A stretch of 64,000 nucleotides of DNA from Corynebacterium sp. MSK297 (GTDB lineage: Bacteria > Actinomycetota > Actinomycetes > Mycobacteriales > Mycobacteriaceae), in contig NZ_JASPGD010000001.1 in assembly GCF_030232885.1 (NCBI RefSeq), forward strand, positions 261,399-325,398. The letters are read 5' to 3'. Numbering within the stretch: the first letter of the stretch is position 1; each line of letters opens with the position of its first letter. Shown one piece after another: positions 38,100 through 46,601 of the stretch. A program made the translations under genes and the position numbers. A model generated the notes under the pieces. It worked only from the letters and a program-made list of their open reading frames with translations. It did no database searches and was not told where the DNA came from.

Positions 38100-38136
38100 G
38101 GCCGCCCGCACACCGTGTACTTGGTGTTGGGCGGCC
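38100..38136 (+). terminator. Hairpin after the lactate permease gene
   Basis: GGCCGCCC at 38100-38107 pairs with GGGCGGCC at 38129-38136; inside it ACACC pairs with GGTGT. A strong extended stem 50 bp after the lldP stop; there is no T-run, so it may act with Rho or protect the 3' end. Confidence 0.6.
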
Positions 38137-38301
38137 TTCCGCATATCGGCGTCGCACTTATCAGCGTCTCACGTATCGGCGTCGTGCTTGCCGACGCCAT
38201 GCGGCAGATTGCCCTGCCGCACGAGCCACGCAAACCGCGTGAGCCGTGTGGCCGTGTGGCCGTGTGGCCTACTCGCCACAAATGCTAGTCCGGAAAGCTA
38301 G
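38137..38301. repeat. Short tandem repeats in an intergenic region
   Basis: Three imperfect 15-bp units (TATCGGCGTCGCACT type) lie at about 38145-38189, the last running into a copy of the GTCGGCAAG motif at 38187-38195. Further right, GTGTGGCC is repeated three times in tandem near 38247-38270. No ORF is supported here. Confidence 0.6.
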
Positions 38302-38928
38302 CTACTGCGCAGGCTGCTCTGCCGGTTGTTCTGCGTGTTCATCGTGCCCCTCAGGATGGCCAGGGTGGCCTTCTTCGATAACTTCTGCCTCGTTTGGTGG
38401 CACGTCGACGCCGTCATGCAGACACATCTCCGGCACCTGCTCCGGTTCCACGGTGTTGGTGACCAAGACACAAGCCCATTCGCGCGAGAGCTTCCACTGG
38501 CCGTCTTGGTGGATGAACTCGACGTTGTCGGCGGTCTGTGGTTCACGATCCGGCATGGTGTAGCCGACGATGGTCAACGCGGTGTCATCGGTGTATCCAG
38601 GGAAAACAGATTGCACTTCGAAGTTAGCCCCAGATTCGACCTTCGCGGCTGCCAACGTGTCAAACAGTTCCGGGAAATTTTCGCCACCTTCGACAGTCTT
38701 GGTGCGCTCTTCTGCCGGGAGATTCGGATCAGATGCACGCTGCAAAACGCCGTTGAGCTCTTCTGCAGTTGGCAGATCAACCGGGGCGCTTTCCGCCTTG
38801 GTGCTCGATTCTGCGTTGCTGGTGGTTTCGGCGGCGGTGTCCGCATTTTCGGCGTCGTCAGAGCACGCTGCAAGGGTCAATGCCAAACCAATAGTGGCGG
38901 CGGTGATGCTCGTTTTCGTGAATTTCAC
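38302..38928 (-). CDS. MTB12-like lipoprotein
   Basis: A 208-residue lipoprotein: MKFTKTSITAATIGLALTL then lipobox LAACSDD. After an acidic Ala/Glu/Thr linker, residues 50-170 resemble the mycobacterial low-molecular-weight antigen MTB12 (NTF2-like) domain: LPTAEELNGVLQRASDPNLP, then the region ending FIHQDGQWKLSREWACVLV. The C-terminus is a His/Glu/Pro tail (HPGHPEGHDEHAEQ) that could bind metal. It is a distant relative of the lipoprotein at 15214. It stands alone; its promoter region is shared with the asparaginase gene. Confidence 0.75.
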   Translation of the reverse strand: MKFTKTSITAATIGLALTLAACSDDAENADTAAETTSNAESSTKAESAPVDLPTAEELNGVLQRASDPNLPAEERTKTVEGGENFPELFDTLAAAKVESGANFEVQSVFPGYTDDTALTIVGYTMPDREPQTADNVEFIHQDGQWKLSREWACVLVTNTVEPEQVPEMCLHDGVDVPPNEAEVIEEGHPGHPEGHDEHAEQPAEQPAQ

Positions 38929-39067
38929 GGTTTATCCTCCAAAATAGACATCGGCGTTATCGAGTACGAAGCCGGAGCGTGCACGCGACAGCGTATGCAG
39001 GGGCCACAGCGTTCAGACTCGGAGCGCTCGAAGAAATCTTACCCGTGCGCCTTTTATACTTAAATTT

Positions 39068-40054
39068 ATGACTCGCCAGATCGCCATCATCTGCACCGGA
39101 GGCACCATCGCCTGCACCGCCGATAACACCGGGGCTCTCGTGCCGACGGTCAGCGGCAACCAGCTTGTCGACGCCACACGAAATTCGCTTGCCGACGACC
39201 TGAGCTTTCGCATCCACGATACGCTGCAGTTAGATTCATCATCGATTGGCCTACCGGAGCTGGACACACTGCTAACCACAATCGCGGAGCAAGTAGCTGA
39301 TTCGGAAGTCTCGGCGGTGGTGGTTACACATGGCACCGATTCCATGGAGGAATCCGCTTTCGCCACGGCTCTGCTGGTGCACGGCGCCCCGGTGGTTTTT
39401 ACCGGCGCCCAGCGTGCTTTTGATCACCCGGAGACTGACGGCCCAGCGAACCTGGCAGGCGCTATCAACCGCGCGGTGGAACTGGTAGGAACCAGTGCAG
39501 CCGAGGTGCATTTCGCCGGGAAAAACTTGCCTGCTACAGCTGTACACAAACGGCACACATCGGAACTCGAAGCCTTCTCAGCCCACGGCCCCGCGGTGTC
39601 ACTAGACACAGTGCCACTAGAAATAGTGCCAGCAGAAACCTCGCAGCCGTCTCCGCTGACTTCTACTTCCTCCCCTATACTCCCTGCCCTATCTGGTTAT
39701 TTTGTGCCCATCATTGCTGGTTATCCTGGTGCCACCCCGGAATTGCTGGAGCACGCTGTGGCAGCCGGGGCCGATGGTCTAGTCATTGCGGCACTTGGTT
39801 CCGGAAATATGTCGGCAGAGCTCGGGCATGCCGCCCGGCGCGCTGTGCAGCAGGGCATCCCGGTGGTCGTAGCCACGCGAGTGCCACAGGGTTCGGTGAC
39901 GTTGGCCTACGGCGGTGGCGGCGGCGGTGCGACCTTAGCCGAGCACGGCGCGGTTTCTGCGCGCACAGTGCACCCAGGTCAAGCCCGCCTGGCACTGATT
40001 ATTGCCTTGGCTACTAAGACCAACCCGGAAGAATTATTCCGTCGTTTCGACTAA
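39068..40054 (+). CDS. L-asparaginase
   Basis: A 328-residue type I/II L-asparaginase, converting asparagine to aspartate and ammonia. Both catalytic threonines are visible: IICTGGTIACTAD at the N-terminus and VVVTHGTDSMEESAF near residue 85. There is no signal peptide, so it acts in the cytosol. Its stop overlaps the dinB stop by 4 bp (convergent). Confidence 0.93.
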   Translation: MTRQIAIICTGGTIACTADNTGALVPTVSGNQLVDATRNSLADDLSFRIHDTLQLDSSSIGLPELDTLLTTIAEQVADSEVSAVVVTHGTDSMEESAFATALLVHGAPVVFTGAQRAFDHPETDGPANLAGAINRAVELVGTSAAEVHFAGKNLPATAVHKRHTSELEAFSAHGPAVSLDTVPLEIVPAETSQPSPLTSTSSPILPALSGYFVPIIAGYPGATPELLEHAVAAGADGLVIAALGSGNMSAELGHAARRAVQQGIPVVVATRVPQGSVTLAYGGGGGGATLAEHGAVSARTVHPGQARLALIIALATKTNPEELFRRFD

Positions 40055-41490
40055 AGCTGACTTTCTGCTAGCCAGTCCTCCCACGCTAGTGAATCGAGCG
40101 GGTCCGCCGGCACCAGCTGCGGGTCATCGGCGGCGAAGGTGCGGGTTTTCCCGGGCCCAGTAGCTCGGGTTTCAAAACGCACAGAAACCACCCCGTGCCC
40201 GCTGCCTTGGATCCAGCCATGGCCGAAATCCGGGTGGAACACATCCTGAGTTGCGCGCCAGTGGCTGCCGGGAAGCTCAGGCGCACTGGCTTGTTCGGCC
40301 GCCGCGTCTTCTACAACCCCCGGAACCGCTCCCCCGTCTGCGCCTGGGATACCGGTGACCATGGTCGGCTCTTCCATACTCAGGCCACCACTCGCGCTTG
40401 TTGTGACCTGTCGTTGTGCCGCGCGGTCGAGTTCCGGAAACAGCACGTCTTGCCGGGCGGTTTCTAAGCCGGAGTACCCGACACCGACCAACCGCACCGG
40501 CCCGGTTTCTGCCGGATAGCGCACGACCGTCCCGGCGACCGCGCGCAAGGTTTCCGCATCATCGGTGGCATACGGGAGGGTGGCCGAGCGAGTTTCGGTG
40601 CGGAAATCCGCCATCTTCAACTTCACCGTGACCGTGCGCGCGCCCCGGCCGTCGGCAAGCAAGCGCTTATGCGCTGATTCTGCGGCCCACCCGACGGCTT
40701 CGTCCACCTGCGCGGCGGTGGTCAGGTCTTTGGCGAAGGTTTGTTCCGCCGAATGCGATTTCGCCTCTGCGCGCGGGGCCACCGGGCGCTCGTCGATGCC
40801 GCGCGCCAGATGCCACAAGTCCATGCCGACGGTGCTGCCCAATGAGATTTTTACCTCGCGCTCGCTCATATTCGCCAAATCCCCGATCGTCGTCACGCCA
40901 ATGGACTGCAACTTCGACGCCGTGACTGGCCCGACACCCCACAGCTTGCCGACGGGCAGCGGGTGCAGAAATTCCAGTTCTTCGTCGACAGGAATGATCT
41001 TGGAGCCATCCGGTTTCGCCTGGCCTGAGCCGATTTTCGCGAATTGTTTTCCGGAGCCCGCGCCGATCGACGACGGCAAACCGGTGGTATCTTTGATTTC
41101 TGCGCGCAGGCTATCCGCCCAGTCTTTGACCTCTGCCGCGGTGGCTCCGATGAGTTCGGCAGGTTCCATGAACGCTTCGTCGATAGAGAGTTGTTCCACC
41201 AGGTCCACGCGCTGGTGAATCAGCTCGAATACGCGCTTGCTGGCAGCCGAATACACGGCCTTGCGCGGCTGGATTTGTACCGCACCAAAGCCGATGAGTT
41301 GCAGTGCCCGATACGTGGGCATCGCAGACGACACCCCGAATTTGCGGGCTTCATAGGAAGCTCCGGCGACGACTCCCCGGCCATTCATGCCACCGACGAT
41401 GACGGGGCGGCCGCGCAGAGTGGGCCGGGTCAGCTGCTCGACGGAAGCGAAAAACGCGTCCATGTCGATGTGAATGACCCAGCGCTGCAT
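40051..41490 (-). CDS. dinB: DNA polymerase IV (Y-family)
   Basis: A 479-residue translesion polymerase. The palm has IHIDMDAFFASVEQ and EQLSIDEAFMEP with the catalytic acids; GRGVVAGASYEARKFGV and the little-finger region are complete. Unlike E. coli DinB (351 residues) there is a C-terminal extension of about 110 residues with a compact end (HPDFGHGWIQGSGHGVVSVRF) that recurs in actinobacterial homologues. I see no convincing LexA site upstream. It lies downstream of cas5e on the same strand with an 80-bp gap. Confidence 0.93.
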   Translation of the reverse strand: MQRWVIHIDMDAFFASVEQLTRPTLRGRPVIVGGMNGRGVVAGASYEARKFGVSSAMPTYRALQLIGFGAVQIQPRKAVYSAASKRVFELIHQRVDLVEQLSIDEAFMEPAELIGATAAEVKDWADSLRAEIKDTTGLPSSIGAGSGKQFAKIGSGQAKPDGSKIIPVDEELEFLHPLPVGKLWGVGPVTASKLQSIGVTTIGDLANMSEREVKISLGSTVGMDLWHLARGIDERPVAPRAEAKSHSAEQTFAKDLTTAAQVDEAVGWAAESAHKRLLADGRGARTVTVKLKMADFRTETRSATLPYATDDAETLRAVAGTVVRYPAETGPVRLVGVGYSGLETARQDVLFPELDRAAQRQVTTSASGGLSMEEPTMVTGIPGADGGAVPGVVEDAAAEQASAPELPGSHWRATQDVFHPDFGHGWIQGSGHGVVSVRFETRATGPGKTRTFAADDPQLVPADPLDSLAWEDWLAESQL

Positions 41491-41570
41491 ATACTTCAGT
41501 CTAGTGACTGTGCTCGAGTAAGGGCTGACCGTGCGGCGGTTTCTCCTAGCTTCTCACTAGTGGCTTGTCA

Positions 41571-42284
41571 CTAGTGCTGCGTCTGTCGACGGACCAACTC
41601 GAATGGACGCAGTTTATCCATCCATTCTGCACGGCTTCGTGCTGCAGGCACCATGGTCTGTGCCGGTGCGGCTGCCTGTCCGAGTGCGTGTTGGTAGAGC
41701 TTCACCGAAACTTTTCCATTAGTTATTTTTTGCTCATTACGAGTCAACGCGGGCAGCTGGGTGAGCAAACTAGCATCACCGACTCCCAGATAAAACGGAA
41801 AGGATGCTGCGAAAGCTTTGCGCCCCAAATAAATGGAGAATTCGGGGTGTGACAAGGCATAATCGAGTTCCTCAGTGTGTGCTGGCGCTGTTGCCTGCAC
41901 AAGAAACTCAGCATCGGCGAGGTAGGTGCGCTGGGAAATGACGGTGGCGCCTACCCCAGGTTTGTAAGCTAGTTTTTTCGCCGACCGTGTCGGCAGACCT
42001 TGGGTGATGGCCAGACGTCGTCGAAAATCCCATTCGTCCTCACGCGAGCCGATGGTGTGAAAATCATCCACGAACTGCGGCGGGTGATCTTCACGGACTC
42101 GGAAATCAATCTCACTGAGCCACGCTGGCCACTGCCCGCGCGGTGCGCCTAAAGCCGCGGCCACCAGTCCTTGCAATGCCGATTGCGTCGGTACTGGATT
42201 AGTGCGTACTAGGTTGCCAGTTACCGCTGGTTTCGCCCAGGACTGCACGGGCCCGGCTAGCCTGAGGTAGACAGAACTAGTCAT
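41571..42284 (-). CDS. cas5e: Cascade subunit Cas5e (CasD)
   Basis: Cas5e binds the 5' handle of the crRNA in the type I-E Cascade complex. The 237-residue protein starts TSSVYLRLAGPVQSWA, the typical first strand, with the glycine-rich PTQSALQGLVAAALG and DFRVREDHPPQFVDDFHT regions. It is the last gene of the leftward cse1-cse2-cas7e-cas5e operon and overlaps cas7e by 8 bp. The bases around its stop, TCACTAGTG, occur again at 41554 (14-bp period). Confidence 0.95.
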   Translation of the reverse strand: MTSSVYLRLAGPVQSWAKPAVTGNLVRTNPVPTQSALQGLVAAALGAPRGQWPAWLSEIDFRVREDHPPQFVDDFHTIGSREDEWDFRRRLAITQGLPTRSAKKLAYKPGVGATVISQRTYLADAEFLVQATAPAHTEELDYALSHPEFSIYLGRKAFAASFPFYLGVGDASLLTQLPALTRNEQKITNGKVSVKLYQHALGQAAAPAQTMVPAARSRAEWMDKLRPFELVRRQTQH

Positions 42285-43362
42285 CGTAAACCCATTCAGT
42301 AACGGTATCGATAAGTTGATCCAGCCCTACTGGTTCCACACCTGGAAGTGCCCCTGCCAGCTCAGGATAAGTACCCGATAACACCTCGACCGGCCCAAAG
42401 TTGCTGGCATCGAAGGAACGTGCCCGTTGGTATTGTTCACCCAACGCGTTCACCGTGGATTCCAGGAAGCCGCCGTTTTCCGCGGCCACCACGGGGGATT
42501 CAAAATCATAAGCGGTGCGGTATCGCTGTTCTTCGGCGAGAACGAGTGCTGGCAGCGTATAAGGTGCAGTGGAATTTTCTTTACCACGAGGCTGGCCGTA
42601 GACAATGCTGCGCACGAGTTCTTTGACGTTGTCGCGCGAGTCGGGATTATCGAACGCTGCCCAGCTCCGGCGTAACTGAGCTTTATCGATGGTCACTGTA
42701 CGGTAGAAAACCCCACTGGTGTATTGGCTTACTCCCAAGAAGGTAGCACCAGTCTTGTTTTGTTCTTCGTAGCGGTCGTCGACAGTCGAAAAATAGTCTG
42801 TGTCGATGCTTGCAGCGTGTGTGGTTACCGCCGGGGATACGCTCAGCGCAGCTTCTGTGTTGTTTTGCGGAGAGTTGGCAAACATACGGCCAAAAGCAGA
42901 AATCGCCAGTGAACCAGTCTTGGTGCCGTTGATGAAATCCTGTACTTCTGCCTTTTCAGCGTCTTCCTGAGGGGTGAGAATATCGACCACGGTCTGTGCG
43001 GCGGTCTCAATTTCTTCTTGCGATAACCAAATGGAGCGGTTCGATTCTTTATCAGTCGATTCCGCTTTCGTCAGCTTGCCGACGATTGCTTTCGCTTCTT
43101 TTGCGACCTTTTTCTCCTCCAACTCTGCATCGATCTGTTTGGCACGTTCGGCGATGGCTTCGCTGAGTTCGCCGGAGCGCACCGACAAATCCAAAGAAGC
43201 GGTTTCATAGGCCTTCCGAATTCCGCGCTTGATGGACTGCGAGGAATGAAGAGCGCGCAAGGCATCTCCTTGGTTCACGCGCTTCGGGGTCCCAGTATCG
43301 TCACGGTTCAAGTTACTGAACGGGATGGGTGAAATGATGTGCAGGGTCAAGTGATGAGACAT
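42277..43362 (-). CDS. cas7e: Cascade backbone subunit Cas7e (CasC)
   Basis: Cas7e forms the six-copy filament that holds the spacer part of the crRNA. The 361-residue protein opens with LTLHIISPIPFSNLNRDDTG and GTPKRVNQGDALRALHSSQSIKRGIR, standard for the family; ISAFGRMFANSP and the GATFLGVSQYTSGVFYRTV block are present. It begins 20 bp after cse2 ends and overlaps cas5e. Confidence 0.96.
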   Translation of the reverse strand: MSHHLTLHIISPIPFSNLNRDDTGTPKRVNQGDALRALHSSQSIKRGIRKAYETASLDLSVRSGELSEAIAERAKQIDAELEEKKVAKEAKAIVGKLTKAESTDKESNRSIWLSQEEIETAAQTVVDILTPQEDAEKAEVQDFINGTKTGSLAISAFGRMFANSPQNNTEAALSVSPAVTTHAASIDTDYFSTVDDRYEEQNKTGATFLGVSQYTSGVFYRTVTIDKAQLRRSWAAFDNPDSRDNVKELVRSIVYGQPRGKENSTAPYTLPALVLAEEQRYRTAYDFESPVVAAENGGFLESTVNALGEQYQRARSFDASNFGPVEVLSGTYPELAGALPGVEPVGLDQLIDTVTEWVYDD

Positions 43363-43382
43363 AGCGTGTACCTTTCAGAGAT

Positions 43383-44024
43383 TTAAACAGTGTTTTTCGG
43401 TGTTTCGCTGGTGCTGTCAGGGATAACAGAAAAATATTCGCGCAACACTTTGCGTCGTATAGCCTGAGATTCTGGACTGAAACCATTGCCCCAGCGCAGC
43501 ATCGTATGGAAGAGGTCGAAATAATCCAGTACCGGGACATTATTTTTATCTGCAGCCAGTGCCATAATGCGCCCGATATTGGTGATGGCTTCTTCTGCAT
43601 CAAGTGCATGAAGAAATTGCAAACGCTTGCCGACAGCATCCATTTTGTCGGGATCAAGGGCAAATTTTTGGCCATTGCTGCTGGCAAGTACAGCAGAAAC
43701 CCGCTGGGCCCACGCACCCAAGCTGTATTGTTTTCCGCGCTGCTTGGATTTTTCTGCGGCCGGAATCTTGTCGTATTCCGCCACTAACGCGAATAAACGG
43801 ATGAAGGTAGTTTTCTGTTTATCGTTCGTGTCAGCCGGCAGATACGGCAACACGTGTGGGTAGGCGTAGTACTCGGTAAAAGGAGACAACCCACGGCGTA
43901 ATTCGGCTCGTTTGCGACGCCACTGCGGCTGGTGTATCTCTCGTGCTGCCTGACGTTGCCGCAAAATTGCGCTTAATTCCTTTTGCCACATTTCCGGTTC
44001 GCTATGTGGTGGGTATTCGGTCAT
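43383..44024 (-). CDS. cse2: Cascade small subunit Cse2 (CasB)
   Basis: Cse2 is the helical small subunit, two copies per Cascade, that stabilises the R-loop. The 213-residue protein shows the family start helix, RKRAELRRGLSPFTEYYAYP, and KTTFIRLFALVAEY. It overlaps cse1 by 4 bp (ATGA), so translation is coupled. Confidence 0.93.
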   Translation of the reverse strand: MTEYPPHSEPEMWQKELSAILRQRQAAREIHQPQWRRKRAELRRGLSPFTEYYAYPHVLPYLPADTNDKQKTTFIRLFALVAEYDKIPAAEKSKQRGKQYSLGAWAQRVSAVLASSNGQKFALDPDKMDAVGKRLQFLHALDAEEAITNIGRIMALAADKNNVPVLDYFDLFHTMLRWGNGFSPESQAIRRKVLREYFSVIPDSTSETPKNTV

Positions 44025-45658
44025 GATTTCTCCTGTGAAGTATTTCGGTGCTTATTCGATATCCCCCATAAGCGCCGCTGCAGGTTGCTTCGGACAAAAG
44101 CAATTCGGGCTGGTTCTTGCAGGGAATGTGGGTTGACTACTTCATCAAAGGCCTCCAACCCCGCTTGCACGCACCGTTCTGTAAGGTTGTCCGGCAGCTC
44201 AAACGGAGATGGTTCATCATCACTACTCTGATGGTTTTGATCACTACTCTGATGGTTTTGCCGGATTTCTTGCAAGATATCAACATAGACAGCGCGAATC
44301 TTTCGCCAAAAAGCTTGTTCGATATCACCTCGGCGGTCCGCGAGATCGTCGAGATATACCGATGCCGCTGTAGAATTTGGCTTTCGTCCAAATGGTGCCC
44401 GGACGGCGGCATTGAGTTGTTGAATATATTTCGCTTGTGTTTGCACATCACGCCGCAACCAAGGATCGATAGCAAAAGCCCACAGGTTTTGGTTGGTCTC
44501 AAAAATTTCACTGGCGCGGATATTGGGTGAACTTGCAGTACCTGCGATGTAGTGACGCACGAAGACAACCGGAACTTCGTCCGGAGCGCGATCCAGGACT
44601 CGCGGAAGCCGTGGTTCCAATAACGCTCCGGTCTTACCTTCTGCTGCCCACTCGACTGCTAGTTCTGTGCCATCCCGACCAAAATCGAGGCGTTGTACTT
44701 TAAGCTGGCCTTGCTCATCGGACATATACAGATAAAACGGATCATCCTGGTTGCGCGTATCCCACCACTGTTTTCGGGTTTCCTTAGTGGTTCCCATTTC
44801 GGATTTGCGATACCACTCCTCCGGGATACCTCCCGTGCGAACGCCGTGGAGTTCTTCGCCTTCCCAGTAACAAGCCGGCGCATTCGAACTCCAGGTAGCA
44901 CTCCACAGTGGATGGGCCATCTGCATCTCGCCCTCATCAACCAGCGATTGTTCACAGGTACGGTCTGCCCAAGCTGGCAAGCCAACACCTACGACCCATT
45001 GTCTGGGGATTAATCGTAACAGCGTTGCGAGATCGGATTCGCCTCGGATAAACGCTTCAGTTGCGGTGTAATCCGCCCCCACATAGCGCATCGCTGGTGA
45101 ACCCATTTGGCATTTATCACCGTCATAGGAATTATTGCCCGCCATCGACATGTGGTGATACGTCACCAGTTCCAGCACCGCTGCCTCCAGCGGCAATGAG
45201 CTCGGTGCGCCCACACCGAGGTTCCAGTACGTCTCTGCTTCATCCGGCGGCATGGACGGCGAAAGCTTTTTCACGGGGTGCTGCTGCGGACCCAGAGCCC
45301 GCGCGGTATCTTTTGCCCCTTGAGGCGTTTTTGCCGGACGCTGCATAAATGGCTGCCGTTCAGCAAACAAGTCACTTCCCGGTTCCACGTCCTGCAATGC
45401 GGCATCGACGGCATGCTCCGGCAAACCAGACTCAAGCAATGCCCCTGAGCGCACCTTCCGGGGTAGGTTGTCAACGTAACGCAGCGCCACTGCCGCAACG
45501 GACGCCGCTAGTCGAAGTTGGGCGGTATAACGAAACCCAGCGATGTCTTTATGCAGCGCCCACTCTGTGCGATGGCAATTCAGTAAATACTCACGCAAGC
45601 TTGCGTGCGATTCCTGCGTTACAAGAAACCGCACATCCGTTAAGGCGTTTATCCCCAT
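44021..45658 (-). CDS. cse1: Cascade large subunit Cse1 (Cas8e, CasA)
   Basis: Cse1 recognises the PAM and recruits Cas3. The 545-residue protein lacks the usual LI-type N-terminal extension: MGINALTDVRFLVTQ begins the recognisable part. Typical Cse1 pieces are TYHHMSMAGNNSYDGDKCQM, WDTRNQDDPFYLY and the helical bundle at the end. I chose ATG at 45658 since a good TATGAT box at 45732-45737 would start the RNA near 45725; the frame is open to 45736. A 21-bp direct repeat at 44219-44260 duplicates seven residues (NHQSSDQ) near residue 475. Confidence 0.92.
   Translation of the reverse strand: MGINALTDVRFLVTQESHASLREYLLNCHRTEWALHKDIAGFRYTAQLRLAASVAAVALRYVDNLPRKVRSGALLESGLPEHAVDAALQDVEPGSDLFAERQPFMQRPAKTPQGAKDTARALGPQQHPVKKLSPSMPPDEAETYWNLGVGAPSSLPLEAAVLELVTYHHMSMAGNNSYDGDKCQMGSPAMRYVGADYTATEAFIRGESDLATLLRLIPRQWVVGVGLPAWADRTCEQSLVDEGEMQMAHPLWSATWSSNAPACYWEGEELHGVRTGGIPEEWYRKSEMGTTKETRKQWWDTRNQDDPFYLYMSDEQGQLKVQRLDFGRDGTELAVEWAAEGKTGALLEPRLPRVLDRAPDEVPVVFVRHYIAGTASSPNIRASEIFETNQNLWAFAIDPWLRRDVQTQAKYIQQLNAAVRAPFGRKPNSTAASVYLDDLADRRGDIEQAFWRKIRAVYVDILQEIRQNHQSSDQNHQSSDDEPSPFELPDNLTERCVQAGLEAFDEVVNPHSLQEPARIAFVRSNLQRRLWGISNKHRNTSQEKS
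44219..44260. repeat. In-frame 21-bp tandem duplication in cse1
   Basis: Two identical 21-bp units lie head to tail, each starting ATCACTACTCTGATGG. They encode a doubled NHQSSDQ in a polar loop of Cse1, so the frame is kept. Confidence 0.9.
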
Positions 45659-45731
45659 TTCAGAGATCTCATTTCTTCCAGTTTTTCTGTGAAACACTTC
45701 AAGCTTTTCTGATAAACATAAGACTAACAGG

Positions 45732-45763
45732 ATCATAGCCTATCATGAAACTATGAACTATAA
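45732..45763 (-). promoter_or_regulatory. Probable cse1 promoter with crRNA-like target
   Basis: On the reverse strand, TATGAT (45732-45737, with GGC before it) would be the -10 of the cse1-cse2-cas7e-cas5e operon. Just upstream, 45743-45763 reads TTATAGTTCATAGTTTCA and so on, the sequence partly matched by the mini-spacer of the repeat-like element at 45795-45873. The three bases before it are AAC, in the PAM position. Confidence 0.6.
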
Positions 45764-45779
45764 GTTACAATAAACGTAC

Positions 45780-45795
45780 CCGGATCTTCCTCCGG
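45780..45795 (-). terminator. Short hairpin after the repeat-like element
   Basis: CCGGA and TCCGG arms with a 6-nt loop follow the second degenerate repeat on the reverse strand. It may end or stabilise the small RNA. No U-run follows, so the role is uncertain. Confidence 0.35.
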
Positions 45796-45873
45796 TATTT
45801 ACCTCCGCTAACGCGGAGAAGTAAGTTCAAACCATGAACTATAACGAAACACCTCCGCAGACACGGAGAACTC
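45795..45873 (-). ncRNA. crRNA-like element (CreR-like) in the cas promoter region
   Basis: Read on the reverse strand: a degenerate repeat at 45873-45845 (20 of 29 identical to the array repeat), a 21-nt mini-spacer at 45844-45824, and a second degenerate repeat at 45823-45795 (22 of 29). Both keep the six-pair stem (CTCCGY with GCGGAG) that Cas6e cuts. A TATACT box at 45883-45878 would start RNA at the first repeat. Mini-spacer bases 1-11 match the cse1 promoter region exactly, 16 of 21 overall. This matches CreR RNAs known from other CRISPR types, which guide Cascade to repress cas genes without cleavage. Expression is not shown. Confidence 0.72.
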
Positions 45874-45914
45874 TTTAAGTATAACGCCAGAGCTCGCCAC
45901 CAAAAAAGGAAAAC

Positions 45915-46601
45915 ATGCCAGCCGAAGTTCACCTCTCAAAAATTCCCGCCCATTCCCTCTTAAGACACAACAATGATCATGGTAGACACGCCTGGGACAT
46001 CAATTCACCAACATTTCGGCACAGAGCTGTCATGTCATTATTTGGCGCACTGTCAGGAAAATCCGTCCGGAAAGATGCCAACATATTATTCCGCCTGGAC
46101 ACACTGCCAGGTCAAGCCCCATTCTTCCTGGTGCAGTCCTCGGTGGCTCCGGAAAATATCGAGAAATTCGACGGTGCCCTCACCAAACACATCACTCTGC
46201 CAAAATTACAGCCCGGTACGACGGTCAGTTTCCGGATTACCGTCAATGCCGTTAGGCGCCGCACAGTTGAAAGTAATGGTAAAAAGCGTGTGCAAGTAAC
46301 CCCTGTTCCCATTGAAATCGACAAAGACAGCAAGGACACAACCGTCGGCTCGCAGAATCTAGAGATGTGGCTGAGCAACAAACTTGCTGGTGCATTAAAT
46401 GGAGTGGAGATCACGAACCATGTGCGGGAAGTCTTACAAGACGCCCCGCGCGCACAATCCGGAATGACGCTTCAGCTCGACACAATTGATGGCATCGGAA
46501 TCGTTGAAGACCCCGAAAAACTTGGTACTTTCCTGTTAGAAGGCGTCGGACGCGAAAAAGCCTATGGCTGTGGTTTCTTAACAGTACGGGCGTTGTCATG
46601 A
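45915..46601 (+). CDS. cas6e: crRNA endoribonuclease Cas6e (CasE)
   Basis: Cas6e cuts the precursor at the base of each repeat hairpin and stays on the crRNA. The 228-residue protein has the two ferredoxin-like folds; the likely catalytic His is in PTFRHRAVMSLFG (residue 36), and the C-terminal glycine-rich loop GVGREKAYGCGFLTVR is complete. AAGGAAA precedes the ATG. It is the first gene of the rightward cas6e-cas3-cas1-cas2 operon, an arrangement separate from the Cascade operon, unlike E. coli. Confidence 0.95.
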   Translation: MPAEVHLSKIPAHSLLRHNNDHGRHAWDINSPTFRHRAVMSLFGALSGKSVRKDANILFRLDTLPGQAPFFLVQSSVAPENIEKFDGALTKHITLPKLQPGTTVSFRITVNAVRRRTVESNGKKRVQVTPVPIEIDKDSKDTTVGSQNLEMWLSNKLAGALNGVEITNHVREVLQDAPRAQSGMTLQLDTIDGIGIVEDPEKLGTFLLEGVGREKAYGCGFLTVRALS

